Source of the DNA: CBDDEC01 sp965198045
GTDB lineage: Bacteria; Chloroflexota; Dehalococcoidia; UBA2979
Reading direction: 5' to 3'
DNA length: 64,000 bases
Assembly: GCA_965198045.1 (NCBI GenBank)
Contig: CBDAOL010000004.1
Span: 61,441 to 125,440 of the forward strand
Position numbers and translations under genes: made by a program. Positions 33,785 to 42,861 of the stretch are shown one piece after another. Within the stretch, counting starts at the first letter, position 1, and each line of letters opens with the position of its first letter. The notes under the pieces are model-generated. The model was not told where the DNA came from. It did not search any database and saw nothing but the letters and a program-made list of their open reading frames with translations.

Positions 33785-33950
33785 CGTCCGTCCCAGACCT
33801 CGGTACACCTGCCGTCCGAGGGGCACTCTACCGAATCTCACCGAGGCTGCGACCACGCTCGTCGTGAGCAGGGCTCCCTGTTCGCGCGAGCACTTGTACG
33901 CTGGTGCAGCCCGCGGTCAGTTGCCCACCGTCAGTTGAAGGACGTCGTCG

Positions 33951-34796
33951 ATGTCACTGTGGCAGGTTCTGCGCAGCTCGCGCACCGCGATCATCGCGGC
34001 CGTCGTCATCGGGCTGCTGTTAGGCGCGGTCGCCGGCGCTGCCGGCGGGTTCTTCTCGCGCGACGGCGAGGTCGATCGCCTCGACGATCGCGTCGCTAGC
34101 CTGGACGACGGCATCGCGGAGGCACTGGACGCACGGGTTGCGGCCGACGCGCGTGCGCTCGAGTTGACCGAGGAGGCGTCGGGGCTCCAGCGCCAGATCG
34201 ACTCGAGGGACGTCGAGATTGCGACGCTCCGTTCGCAGGTGGCGTCGCTGACCGTCACGAACGCCGAAAGCCTGCAGCTGCGCGCGGATCTCGAGGCGGC
34301 TCAGGAGGGCCGGGATCAACTCCAGGACCAGCTCGACGCCACCGCGGCGGATCTCGTGACCGTGCGCATCCAGCGCGACCAGGCGATCGCCGACTTCGGT
34401 GCGCTGCAGACGATCAACTCGCTGAACATCTCGCCGGACCCGCTGCTCTTCGACCCCGACAGCCCCACGCAGATCATCCGCGCTCTCTGCACCGGCAGCA
34501 TGGAGCCGACGATCGAATGCAGTGACTCGCTGCTCGTCTACAAACCAGAAGCGCAGGACCTCGACGTGGGGGACATCATCGTGTTCTGGCAGCCGACGCC
34601 GGACTGCTCGCAGGCCATGGTCGGGACCGGCATTCTGCACCGCATCGTCCAGATCGTCCGTGCCTCGGATGGACAGATCGCGTTCCGCACGCAGGGCGAC
34701 GCACTGCCGAACCGGGACCCCTGCCCGGTGCCGTTCGACTCCGTCGTCTCGAAGGTGGCGGCGATCGTCTTCGACGCCAGCCTCGACGAGAACTAG
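33951..34796 (+). CDS. S26 signal-peptidase-like protein with N-terminal coiled coil
   Basis: 281 residues. An N-terminal TM anchor (AIIAAVVIGLLLGAVAGAAGG) is followed by about 110 residues of coiled coil (heptads from EVDRLDDRVASLDDG through RDQLQDQLDATAAD). The C-terminal 120-residue S26 domain has CTGSMEPTIECSDSLLV (catalytic Ser in SMEP), DVGDIIVFW, ILHRIVQI (His as general base, as in SipW/Sec11 enzymes) and a TQGDALP block in place of TKGDxN. The layout suggests a specialised signal peptidase for a particular surface substrate or an inactive relative. Two Cys pairs (CTGS, TIEC; PDCS, DPCP) may form disulfides. Confidence 0.8.
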   Translation: MSLWQVLRSSRTAIIAAVVIGLLLGAVAGAAGGFFSRDGEVDRLDDRVASLDDGIAEALDARVAADARALELTEEASGLQRQIDSRDVEIATLRSQVASLTVTNAESLQLRADLEAAQEGRDQLQDQLDATAADLVTVRIQRDQAIADFGALQTINSLNISPDPLLFDPDSPTQIIRALCTGSMEPTIECSDSLLVYKPEAQDLDVGDIIVFWQPTPDCSQAMVGTGILHRIVQIVRASDGQIAFRTQGDALPNRDPCPVPFDSVVSKVAAIVFDASLDEN

Positions 34797-34799
34797 CCG

Positions 34800-35569
34800 C
34801 TAGCGGCCGCTGTCGCGCATCGAGCCGGTCAGCGCGTCGAACCGTTCGGCGTGCAGGTAGCACTGTATGGAGCGGTCGCCGAGTACTGCGAACGTGCCCT
34901 CGGTGGGCGGGATCGGCGAGACGAACAGCTCCGAACTCTGGTAGTCACGTCCCACATATCCCTCGAATGCCGCCAGGCAGGAACGTTCGGCCGTCTGCAG
35001 CACCACCCGCTCGCCGGGGAACGTCGCGTTCTCGATGGTCGACACCTCGAACACCTCGAAGGTGTGGCGGTCGCCGCAATCGACGCGGCTCGTGACGAGC
35101 AGGTCGGCCGTGTAGCACTCGCCGACGGCGGGAACGAAGAACGATGCGCGGTCGAGGAGGCAGTTGACTGTGCGGTCACCTAGTGCCCAGCTCTCGACCG
35201 TGGGGAACAGCGGCGCCGTCGTGGCGAAATCGCAGTTCGTCAACACCGCTTCATCGATCGCGGGCTCGCCGGGGTACTCGTCGCCGGCGTCGAGAAGGAA
35301 TGAGCTGAGGACCGCGAACGACCACTCGGCTTCGCACGGGACGATATCGACCTCGTCGAGCTCGTCCTCGAAGGTGACACTCGGTGCGAGGCAATCGCCC
35401 GTGCGCACGTCGAAGACGCTGATGTTGCCTCGTTCTTCATCCGCGGCGCGCGTCGCGTCCGACTCGTTCCGAGCGGCCTCGTTGGCGCGATCGATGCGCC
35501 CCTCGTCGCTCTCGCAGGCGGCGAGGAGGACGACGAACCCACAGACGAGCGTCAGGAGGGGGGAGCCAA
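34800..35569 (-). pseudogene. Septum-formation-like lipoprotein, N-terminus frameshifted
   Basis: The clear domain region (VRTGDCLAPSVTF, LTNCDFATT, LGDRTVNCLLDR, AVGECYTADLLVTSRVDCGDRHTFEVFEV, LGDRSIQCYLHAER) has the repeated GDC/VDC...H...EV pattern of 'septum formation' (Septum_form) proteins. The same frame runs upstream through a lipoprotein signal (LLTLVCGFVVLLAAC) but has no start before an in-frame stop. Adding one base to the G6 run at 35558-35563 joins it to TTG 35569, preceded 9 bp upstream by GGAAGG. That gives a 256-residue lipoprotein. So the native gene most likely starts at 35569 and one base is missing in the run. Confidence 0.65.
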
Positions 35570-35615
35570 TGCCCGCAACCTTCCGCTCGCGACGTTTCCG
35601 CGGCGCTGGGCTCGC

Positions 35616-37289
35616 CTAAGTCCTCCCGGTGTGCCAGTCGAACTCCTGCGGCTTGCGTCGTGCCCGAGGGTCGATCGCGATGTTGACGATCGCCGGCCCC
35701 TCGCCCGCGTTCCCCTCGCGCAGGGTCGACTCCAGCTGGTCGGGCGAGTCGATGTAGTAGCCACGGCCGCCGGAGGCGTCGATCAACTTCTCGTAGCGGG
35801 CGCCGGGGAGCATGATGCTCGGCGGCGGGTCGCGATCGGGGCGCAGCTCGGAGACGCCCCGGCCGATGCCGTTGTTGTTGATCACGATCGTGGTGATCGC
35901 CAGCTGGTAGCGGCACATGGTCTCCAGCTCCATGCCCGAGAAGCCAAACGCGGCATCACCCTCGACGGCGATGACTCGACTCGACGGGTCGACCACCGCC
36001 GCCGCTATGGCGAAGCCCATGCCGACACCCATCGTGCCGTAGGTGCCGGCATCGAGGCGCTCGCGAGCGTCGTAGTTGTTCAGGATCGTGCGCCCGATGT
36101 CCATCGTGTTCGCGCCCTCGGAGACGATGATCGATTCGCGAGGCGTCGTGTCGCGGATCGCGCGGAGCGTCCGCTGGTAGTTCAGCGGCGTCGAGTCGTC
36201 GGCCATCATCTGCTCGGTGATCTGCACGTTGGCATCGATCGCCTGCTCGAGCCCCGAGCGCCAGGGTGTCTCGGGCGGATACTCCCACGGCTCTTCAGCG
36301 ATGGCTGCGTTCAGCTGCGCCATCACCGCCTGCCCGTCGCCGACCAGCGCCACCTCCGTCGGCACGTTCGTGCCGATCTCCTCGGCGTTGATGTCGAGCT
36401 GGATGACGCGCAGGTTCTTGGAGTACCTGGGCGCCTGGCCGAAGTGGAGGATCCAGTTGAGCCGAGCGCCCAGGAGCATGACGACATCGGCGTTGCGCAG
36501 CGCGAACGTTCGTCCGGCCGCCACCGAGAGCGGGTGGTCGTCCGCGACGACGCCCTTGCCCATCGGCGTCGCGAGGTAGGGCACCTGGGTCGCCTCGATG
36601 AACTGGCGTACCTCGTGTTCGGCACGCGACCAGGCCATGCCCTTGCCGACGATGATCAGCGGGTTCTCAGCGCTCTTGAGCGCCGTGATCGCCGCCTGCA
36701 CCGCCGAGGGGTCCGCGTCGGGACGCGGCGCGTCGCCGACCGTCGCCGCCTCGTAGACCTCGCTCAGCGACACCTCGGACGTGAGGACATCGTCCGGCAG
36801 GTCGAGGTAGGCGGCTCCGGGTGCGCCGAAGAGCGAGCTGCGGATCGCCTGCTCGACGTAGTACGGGATGCGCGCGGCCTCCTCGACGGCGTGGGCGTAC
36901 TTCGACAGCGGCGAAGCGACCAGGACCTGGCGCTCCTCCTGGAACGCGCCCATGCCGTTCTGGTAGACGGCGGATGCGCCGCCGATCAGGATCATCGGCC
37001 AGCGGTTCGACTGCGCGTTGGCGAGGCCGGCGAGCGCGTGGATCACACCCGGTCCGGAGACGACCGCGCAGGCCTGTGGGCGGCCCGTCAAGTACCCGGC
37101 CGCCTGCGCCGCGTACGAGGCGGCCTGTTCGTTGCGCATGCCGATGTAGCGGATGCCCGCGCGCTGCGCGTCGGCGGCGAACGCGGTGATCGGGAATCCG
37201 ACGACGCCGAAGATGAAGTCGACCCCCTGCTGTTTCAGGCTCTGCGCGAGGATCTGCGCGCCGGTCATCGTGTCGGTCTCGGTCGTCAT
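35616..37289 (-). CDS. 2-hydroxyacyl-CoA lyase / oxalyl-CoA decarboxylase-type ThDP enzyme
   Basis: 557 residues, full length. The N-terminal Pyr domain has GMRNEQAASYAAQAAGY (catalytic Glu), the middle domain LLGARLNWILHFGQAPRY, and the C-terminal PP domain VSEGANTMDIGRTIL, EGDAAFGFSGMELETMCRYQL then VINNNG (GDG..NN ThDP/Mg motif). The C-terminal tail ARRKPQEFDW matches the active-site lid of HACL1-type lyases. Overall it reads closer to 2-hydroxyacyl-CoA lyase than to Oxc. It cleaves 2-hydroxyacyl-CoAs to formyl-CoA and an aldehyde, or decarboxylates oxalyl-CoA. It lies 49 bp behind a type III CoA transferase, which would supply the CoA ester. Confidence 0.9.
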   Translation of the reverse strand: MTTETDTMTGAQILAQSLKQQGVDFIFGVVGFPITAFAADAQRAGIRYIGMRNEQAASYAAQAAGYLTGRPQACAVVSGPGVIHALAGLANAQSNRWPMILIGGASAVYQNGMGAFQEERQVLVASPLSKYAHAVEEAARIPYYVEQAIRSSLFGAPGAAYLDLPDDVLTSEVSLSEVYEAATVGDAPRPDADPSAVQAAITALKSAENPLIIVGKGMAWSRAEHEVRQFIEATQVPYLATPMGKGVVADDHPLSVAAGRTFALRNADVVMLLGARLNWILHFGQAPRYSKNLRVIQLDINAEEIGTNVPTEVALVGDGQAVMAQLNAAIAEEPWEYPPETPWRSGLEQAIDANVQITEQMMADDSTPLNYQRTLRAIRDTTPRESIIVSEGANTMDIGRTILNNYDARERLDAGTYGTMGVGMGFAIAAAVVDPSSRVIAVEGDAAFGFSGMELETMCRYQLAITTIVINNNGIGRGVSELRPDRDPPPSIMLPGARYEKLIDASGGRGYYIDSPDQLESTLREGNAGEGPAIVNIAIDPRARRKPQEFDWHTGRT

Positions 37290-37338
37290 CGTTGGGTCTC
37301 TCTCCTGTGGTCCTCGAAGGTTCGTCTGTGCCTGTGTG

Positions 37339-38556
37339 TTACTCGGCGGTGCCGGCCGCAGCGGCGTGCTCGGGCGAGCCGACAGCGCCCGTTCCCCGCA
37401 GCCGCGCGAGGGTCGCAGCGTCGAGGTCGAGCTCGGATGTCAGCACCTCGTCGGTGTGCTGGTCGAGCAGCGGCGGCGCGCCCAGCTCGACGTGCGAGTC
37501 GGCCATGCGGATCGGCGAGCCCATCAGCGTCACCGCTCCGTGGTCGGGGTGGTCGACCTCGCGGATGAACTCGCGCTCCCGCAGATGTGGGTCGTTGAAC
37601 ACATCGAGCGTGTCGTAGATGGCGTTGGCCGCGACGCCGGCCTCGTTGAGGATGCGCGACGCCTCCCACTTGTCGTGCGCCAGCGACCACGCGGTCACCT
37701 CCGCGTCGAGCGCGTCGGCATGTTCGCGGCGAGAACGGCCGGTGGCGTAACGCGGATCCTGGAGGAGGTCCGGGCGCTCCATCGCCACGCAGAGCTGGTC
37801 CCACATGCGGGTGGTCGCCACGAGCATCTGCACGTAGTCGTTCGGCCCGCCGCCCTTCGTCGGGTACATGCCCGAGGGCGTCCCGGCGCGGTGGCCCCGG
37901 CGTTGCGCCGGGCGTTCGTTCCAGTCCATGACACCGACGGTGCGCATGAACATCGTCATCGCTTCCTGCATCGATAGCTCGATCAGCTGCCCGCGGCCGG
38001 TGCGCTCACGCTGGGCGTAGGCGGCCTTGATGGCGAGGGCGGTCTGCATCCCGGTCCCGGTGTCGGCGACGGTCGGCCCCGGCTTCGTCGGGGGCCGTCA
38101 GCCTCGCCGGTCACGCTGAAGGCGCCCGCCGAGGCCTGTGCCAGCGAGTCGAAAAGACTTGCAGTGCGCGTGCGGCCCCTCGAGGCCGTAGCCCTTGATG
38201 CGCGCATAGATCAGCCGCGGGTTGCTCAGCCGCTCGTAGTCGATGTCGAGGTTCTCGATCACGCCGGGACCGTAGTTCTCGACGAAGACATCGAACTTCG
38301 GCACGAGATCGAGGAGGAGCTGCCGTCCCTCCTCGGACTTGAGGTTGAGCACGACGCTGCGCTTGTTCGCGTTGTAGTTCATGAAGTACTGCGAGTCTTG
38401 GGGCCCCGTCGAGAAGGAGCGTCGGCCCGGGTCGCCCAGCGGCGACTCGACCTTGACGATGTCCGCGCCGAGCCAGGCGAGCATCTGCGTACAGCTCGTC
38501 CCCGCCTCGTACTGCGTCATGTCGAGGACGCGCATGCCCTCGAGTGCTGCGCTCAT
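37339..38556 (-). pseudogene. CaiB/BaiF (formyl-CoA transferase-like) CoA transferase, two compensating frameshifts
   Basis: The ATG at 38556 opens LEGMRVLDMTQYEAGTSCTQMLAWLGADIVKVE, then NYNANKRSVVLNLKSEEG and the VFVENYGPGV block. At the A4 run 38152-38155 an extra base shifts the frame (HCKSF/DSLAQASAGAFSVTG), and the G5 run at 38090-38094 lacks one base and restores it (ADGPPTKPGPTVADTGTGMQTALA). Corrected length is 405 residues, normal for Frc-like enzymes. The catalytic Asp is in TVADTGTGM, the loop covering the active site. With the lyase downstream it forms a likely operon that activates 2-hydroxy acids (or oxalate) to CoA esters and then cleaves them. Confidence 0.82.
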
Positions 38557-38683
38557 GGCGTGCCCCTCTCTGCTTCGCACGATCGCGGGCAGTCTAGCGC
38601 GCGGCGACCTCGTGGCGGCCGGCTGTGGCATGATCGGCCCGGCCACAGCCGCCCGAGGCTGTACACCGGCGAGGAGCATTCCC

Positions 38684-39832
38684 ATGTTCATCGAACTGCC
38701 CGAGCACGTCGTCGCGCTGCGCGCCGCGGTCAAGGACTTCGTCGACCGCGAGCTGCGCCCACGCGTGCCGGAGATGGAGGCGAAGCAGGACATCGACGCC
38801 GACCTGATCGCGCAGATGGGCGAGCTGGGCTACTTCGGCGCGCCGTTCGAGGAGCGCTGGGGCGGGTCGGCCATGGGCGAGATCGGCTTCACCATCGTCA
38901 CGGAAGAGATCGCCCGCGCGCACGCCTCGATGGCCGGGTTGGTCGGCGCCTCGTCTGGTCTCGCGGCGCGCATGGTCGCCGCGTTCGGCAGCGACGAGCA
39001 GAAGGAGCGCTTCCTCGCGCCGATGGCACGCGGCGAGGGCCTGGGGGCGTTCGCGCTGACGGAGCCAGGCGCCGGTAGCGACGTGCCTGCGATGTCCACG
39101 ACGGCCGTGGCCGATGGCGATGACTTTGTCCTCAACGGCTCGAAGGCGTTCATCTCGAACGGCCGCCGCGCCCGCTTCGTGGTGACCTTCGCAAAGACCG
39201 ATCCAGAGCAGCGCGGCCGCGGCATCTCGCTGTTCGTCGTCGAGCAGGGCATGCCGGGCCTCTCCGTCGTGCGCGAAGAGTCGAAGATGGGCCTGCACGC
39301 CTCGGACACCGCGCAGCTCGCGTTCGACGACGTGCGCGTGCCGCGGTCGCACCTGATCGGCGAGGTCAACAACGGCCTGCCGATGGCGCTCTCCACGCTC
39401 AACCAGTCGAGGATCGGCATCGCCGCGATCTCGCTAGGGCTGATGAAGGAGGCGCTGGAGCTCGGCTTCCGCTACGCCCACGATCGCGAGCTCTTCGGCG
39501 GCACGCTCGCCGACCAACAGGTGACGCAGCACGCGCTCGCCGACATGCAGATCGCGGTGCTCACGGCCGAGTCCCTCGTCTATCGCACGGCGCTGATGTC
39601 GGACGCTGGCCAGAACATCGAGGCGGAGGCGTCCGCCTGCAAGGTCTACGTCACCGAGGCGGCGGACAGCGTCATCGACCGCTCGCTGCAGATGCATGGC
39701 GGCATCGGCTACACGCGCGAGGCGGACATCGAACGCCTCTACCGCGACCACCGCGTGCAACGCATCTACGAAGGCGCGAACGAGGTCCAGCGCAACAACA
39801 TCTACCGCGTGATGCGCAAGATGTACGCGTAG
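38684..39832 (+). CDS. Acyl-CoA dehydrogenase
   Basis: 382 residues from ATG 38684, preceded by GAGGAG. It carries the two family signatures: ALTEPGAGSD (FAD/acyl binding) and QMHGGIGYTREADIERLYRDHRVQRIYEGANEVQR, with the catalytic Glu in YEGANE. QYG-type FAD-binding Arg and Gln residues are in RIGIAAISLGLMKEALELGFRYAHDRELFGGTLADQQ. It oxidises an acyl-CoA to the 2-enoyl-CoA, passing electrons to ETF. It is divergent from the CoA transferase/lyase operon and probably part of the same pathway. Confidence 0.92.
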   Translation: MFIELPEHVVALRAAVKDFVDRELRPRVPEMEAKQDIDADLIAQMGELGYFGAPFEERWGGSAMGEIGFTIVTEEIARAHASMAGLVGASSGLAARMVAAFGSDEQKERFLAPMARGEGLGAFALTEPGAGSDVPAMSTTAVADGDDFVLNGSKAFISNGRRARFVVTFAKTDPEQRGRGISLFVVEQGMPGLSVVREESKMGLHASDTAQLAFDDVRVPRSHLIGEVNNGLPMALSTLNQSRIGIAAISLGLMKEALELGFRYAHDRELFGGTLADQQVTQHALADMQIAVLTAESLVYRTALMSDAGQNIEAEASACKVYVTEAADSVIDRSLQMHGGIGYTREADIERLYRDHRVQRIYEGANEVQRNNIYRVMRKMYA

Positions 39833-39839
39833 TAACGGC

Positions 39840-40790
39840 CTACTCCGCCGAGGGCTGCGTCTCCTCGGCGATGGCGGCGTCCTGACGGTAGAGGTCGGGT
39901 TCGACGTAGATCTGGGTCGCCCGAGGGACGTCGCTCCGGACTTCAGCCTCGACCTCGTCGATGGCAAGGGCGACCTGGCGCATCGTCAACTCGTGGGCGA
40001 ACTCGAGCTTAGCGGCGGCCAGGATCTCGTCGGGGCCGACGTGGAGTGTGCGCAGGTAGATGAGGCGCTGCACGCTCGGTGAGCGCTCGATCGCCGCCTC
40101 GATGGCCGCGACGTCCTCGTCGGTGGCGGGCTCGCCGATGAGCAGGCTGCGCATCTCCGTGGCGAGGATGATCGCAATCACGCCCAGCAGCAGGCCGATG
40201 GCGATGGTCCCGCCGGCGTCCCAGCGAGGGTTGTCTGTGATCATCGTCATCCCCACCGCGCCGAGCGCGACGAGCAGGCCAAGCAGCGCGCCGGCATCCT
40301 CGAGGACCACGACCGGGAGCTCGGGCTGCCGCGTGTGGCGGATGAACTCCCACCAGGACGCGCTGCCCTTGATCGCCCGCGCCTCGTTGACCGCCAGCCG
40401 GAACGACGCTCCCTCGAGGACTAGCCCGAGGAGCAGCACACCGATCGCCCACTCCGGGGAGTCGAGTTCGTGGGGGTGCTGCAGCTTCTCGACACCCTCG
40501 AACAGTGCGAACAGCGAGCCGAGGGAGAACAGCACGAGCGCCACGACGAACGCCCAGAAGTAGCGCTCGCGCCCGTAGCCGAAGGGGCGGCGCGCGTCTG
40601 GCGCGCGGCTGGCCTGCCGCTTGCCGAACAGCAACAGCGCCTGATTGCCGGTGTCGGCCACGGAGTGCACGGACTCGGCAAGCATCGCCGAGGACCGCGT
40701 CACCAGGAACGCGATGAACTTGGCGATCGCGATGCCGAGGTTGGCGAACAGAGCCGCCACCACCGCCCGCGTGCCATCGCCACTCGCCAC
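39840..40790 (-). CDS. Cation diffusion facilitator (CDF) transporter
   Basis: 316 residues from GTG 40790 (VASGDGTRAVVAALFANLGIAIAKF). TM helices contain the CDF metal site AESVHSVADTGNQ (in place of SxxxDxxxD/HD) and FGYGRERYFWAF, followed by ASWWEFIRHTRQPELPVVVLEDAGALLG, the second metal pair in ED. The C-terminal cytoplasmic domain (SVQRLIYLRTLHVGPDEILAAAKLEFA) is the ZT-dimer domain. Likely exports Zn, Fe or Mn in exchange for protons. It runs divergently from the ECF sigma gene. Confidence 0.88.
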   Translation of the reverse strand: MASGDGTRAVVAALFANLGIAIAKFIAFLVTRSSAMLAESVHSVADTGNQALLLFGKRQASRAPDARRPFGYGRERYFWAFVVALVLFSLGSLFALFEGVEKLQHPHELDSPEWAIGVLLLGLVLEGASFRLAVNEARAIKGSASWWEFIRHTRQPELPVVVLEDAGALLGLLVALGAVGMTMITDNPRWDAGGTIAIGLLLGVIAIILATEMRSLLIGEPATDEDVAAIEAAIERSPSVQRLIYLRTLHVGPDEILAAAKLEFAHELTMRQVALAIDEVEAEVRSDVPRATQIYVEPDLYRQDAAIAEETQPSAE

Positions 40791-40904
40791 GCCCGCCTCC
40801 TCGTACGCCTCGCCGTTACGAAACGCTACCGCATCGCGCGCGATCGGGGCAGGGCGGAACCGCACCCGCGCGTCTGGTGTACTGGTAGTGAGAACGAGGC
40901 ACAC

Positions 40905-41501
40905 GTGACGGTCGACTTCGACGAGGCGTCGGCGCTCGCGGCCGCCCGGGAGAGCGATACGGAGGCCTTCGGGCGGATCGTGGAGCGCTATCAGCAGGTC
41001 GCCTACCGCGCGGCGTACCTCGTGGTGCGCGATCAGACCGCCGCCGAGGAGGTGGCGCAGGACGGCTTCGTGCGGGCGTACCGCGGGCTGCACCGGTTCC
41101 GAATCGGCGAGCCGTTTCGGCCCTGACTGCTGCGCATCGTCAGCAACCTCGCCCGCAACGAACTGCGAGCGCGGGGGCGACGTCGAGGGCTCCTGGGCCG
41201 TCTGCTGGGCGGCGACGCCCCGCCGACCGACCCCGGTCCATCGGTGGCGATCGAGGACGCCGAGCGCTCCGAGCAGCTGCTGGCAGCGATCGGCGAGCTG
41301 TCGAGGGAGGATCAGGAAGTGCTCCATCTGCGCTATTACCTCGACCTGCCCGAGCGCGAGATCGCGGCAACGATTGGCCAGCGGCCGGGAACGGTGAAGT
41401 CGCGCCTGTCGCGGGCTCGGGAACGTCTGCGCGAGACGATCGAGGACGGCTACGCCGGTCTCCGACCCGAGCGTGACGCCAGTGAGGAGGCGACCCGATG
41501 A
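40905..41501 (+). pseudogene. ECF sigma factor interrupted by in-frame TGA
   Basis: GTG 40905 opens region 2 (SDTEAFGRIVERYQQVAYRAAYLVVRDQTAAEEVAQDGFVRAYRGLHRF). At EPFRP the next codon is TGA (41124-41126), followed in frame by LLRIVSNLARNELRARGRR, where family members have a Trp. Region 4 is complete (LSREDQEVLHLRYYLDLPEREIAATIGQRPGTVKSRLSRARERLRE). TGG to TGA explains it in one change. No alternative start yields a working two-domain sigma, so as written region 4 would be lost. The last four bases overlap the anti-sigma ATG (ATGA), so the pair is coupled. Confidence 0.82.
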
Positions 41502-42277
41502 CCGCCTCGTACGACTGGGTGGAAGAGATGCTCCTCGAGGAAGGCGCGGCCTTCGCCCCACCGTCGCCAGAGCTCCGCGCTGGCGTCGCCTCGCGGCTCG
41601 CCCGACCGCAGGCGGAGCAAGGGTGGCGTCGCGTGGCGTTGGTGGCGGCGGCGCTCGCACTCGCGGCGACGCTCGCCGTCGAGCCCGCGCGCACGAGCGT
41701 CGCGGAGTTCTTCGGGCTGATCGAGGGCTACGAGATCGAAATCGTCGAGACACCCTCGACGCCGGTCCCGCGCGCCACTGCGCTACCGACGGCGGCGGGA
41801 ACGGCCGCCAGCGTGACCCAGACCCCGATGCCAACGGCCCAACCCACCACAGCGCCAACGCTGATCGAGACGATCGCCGAGCCGGCGACCGCTGCCGAGG
41901 CGGAGTCGTTCCTCGGTGTGCCGATCAGCTTCCTCGACGGTCGCGGGACGCCCGAGATCTTCATTATGACTGAGTTCGGCGCGTCGTTCGTAATCCTCCG
42001 CTACGACGGACTCGACCTCTGGCAGACGGCGGAGACGCTCGTCTACTTCAGCAAAGTCGGCCCGCCCGGCACCGTCATCGAGACGCCGGTGATCGACGGC
42101 AGCGGCGCCTACTGGGTCGAGGGTCCACGCACGATCCGCTTCTCGGCGGACGACGACGCGACCAGCCTCCAGGTCACACGCAACAGTCTGATCTGGCGCA
42201 CGGCGGACCGCGTCTATCGCATCGAGACAGAGCTGACGCTCGCCGAGGCCCTTTCGATCGCGGAAGCGCTCCGCTAG
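41498..42277 (+). CDS. Putative anti-sigma factor / membrane-anchored sensor
   Basis: 259 residues. A short cytoplasmic N-terminus (DWVEEMLLEEGAAFAPPSPELRAGVASRL), one TM helix (VALVAAALALAATLAV) and an extracytoplasmic part with a Thr/Pro linker and a C-terminal DUF4367-like beta domain (GVPISFLDGRGTPEIFIMTE, LWQTAETLVYFSK, LIWRTADRVYRIETELTLAEALSIAEAL). It starts in the sigma stop (ATGA) and so forms its cognate partner. The signal sensed outside is unknown; the cupredoxin operon 70 bp downstream is a candidate target. Confidence 0.75.
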   Translation: MTASYDWVEEMLLEEGAAFAPPSPELRAGVASRLARPQAEQGWRRVALVAAALALAATLAVEPARTSVAEFFGLIEGYEIEIVETPSTPVPRATALPTAAGTAASVTQTPMPTAQPTTAPTLIETIAEPATAAEAESFLGVPISFLDGRGTPEIFIMTEFGASFVILRYDGLDLWQTAETLVYFSKVGPPGTVIETPVIDGSGAYWVEGPRTIRFSADDDATSLQVTRNSLIWRTADRVYRIETELTLAEALSIAEALR

Positions 42278-42299
42278 CCCCTCGACGGAACCGAAGGCA

Positions 42300-42331
42300 C
42301 CTCGCTGGTGTACCAGCACCAGACAGCGAGG
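42300..42331 (+). other. Imperfect hairpin/palindrome in front of the cupredoxin operon
   Basis: CCTCGCTGGTG (42300-42310), a short loop, then CACCAGACAGCGAGG (42317-42331): the arms pair except for a four-base bulge. It lies directly before the GGAGG ribosome site of the cupredoxin gene and 24 bp after the anti-sigma stop. It could terminate the sigma transcript or serve as a regulatory site. Confidence 0.4.
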
Positions 42332-42345
42332 GTGGAGGTGTGTTC

Positions 42346-42861
42346 ATGTCGAGACGAAGCTTGCTGGTTCCGATCGCTCTGTTGGTGCTCTCCGTGGTGG
42401 GCGCGGTCAGTCCCGCCTTCGCGGGCGGCGGCGGCCACGGGTGCCACGAAGCGCCCCTCGAGGCGGCCTCGAGCGGCACGAGTGTCGAGATGGTGGGCAA
42501 CTGCTTCCAGTCGGCCGTGTCTCGCGTCGATGTGGGGACGACCGTGTCCTGGCAGAACCTCGACGGTTGGGACCACGCAATCGGCGCCATTGGGTCGGAC
42601 TGGGGCAGCGAGCCCCTGATCCCGGCGGCGGGGACGTTCTCTCACCGTTTCGACGAGGCTGGCGTCTACCCCTACTACTGCGTCCTGCACGACGGCATGG
42701 TCGGCAAGATCGTTGTCGAGGATGCGACTGGCCCCGTCGCCCCCGCCGTTGCCTCGGTCGGTGCGGCGGGCGGGCGACCCGACGTCACGTGGCTCATCCT
42801 CGGGCTCGTCGCAGGGATCGTGGTCAGCGGCGCAGCAGCGCTGGCGCGGTCGCGACGATGA
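42346..42861 (+). CDS. Membrane-anchored cupredoxin (blue copper) protein
   Basis: 171 residues from ATG 42346, 8 bp after GGAGG. A signal peptide (LLVPIALLVLSVVGAVSPAFA) precedes a plastocyanin-like domain: VDVGTTVSWQNLDGWDHAIGA with the first His ligand near residue 77, and YPYYCVLHDGMVGKIVVE with Cys112-x2-His115-x2-Met118, the complete type-1 copper set. A linker and C-terminal TM helix (VTWLILGLVAGIVVSGAAAL) with RSRR anchor it. It acts as an outer-surface one-electron carrier. Its stop overlaps the next gene's start (ATGA), coupling the three genes. Confidence 0.9.
   Translation: MSRRSLLVPIALLVLSVVGAVSPAFAGGGGHGCHEAPLEAASSGTSVEMVGNCFQSAVSRVDVGTTVSWQNLDGWDHAIGAIGSDWGSEPLIPAAGTFSHRFDEAGVYPYYCVLHDGMVGKIVVEDATGPVAPAVASVGAAGGRPDVTWLILGLVAGIVVSGAAALARSRR

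Noticed and set aside
39840..41858. 672-codon open frame on the minus strand spanning the sigma and anti-sigma genes
   Set aside because: Only the part below 40790 matches a protein (CDF); the rest is Arg/Pro/Ser-rich antisense sequence in GC-rich DNA.
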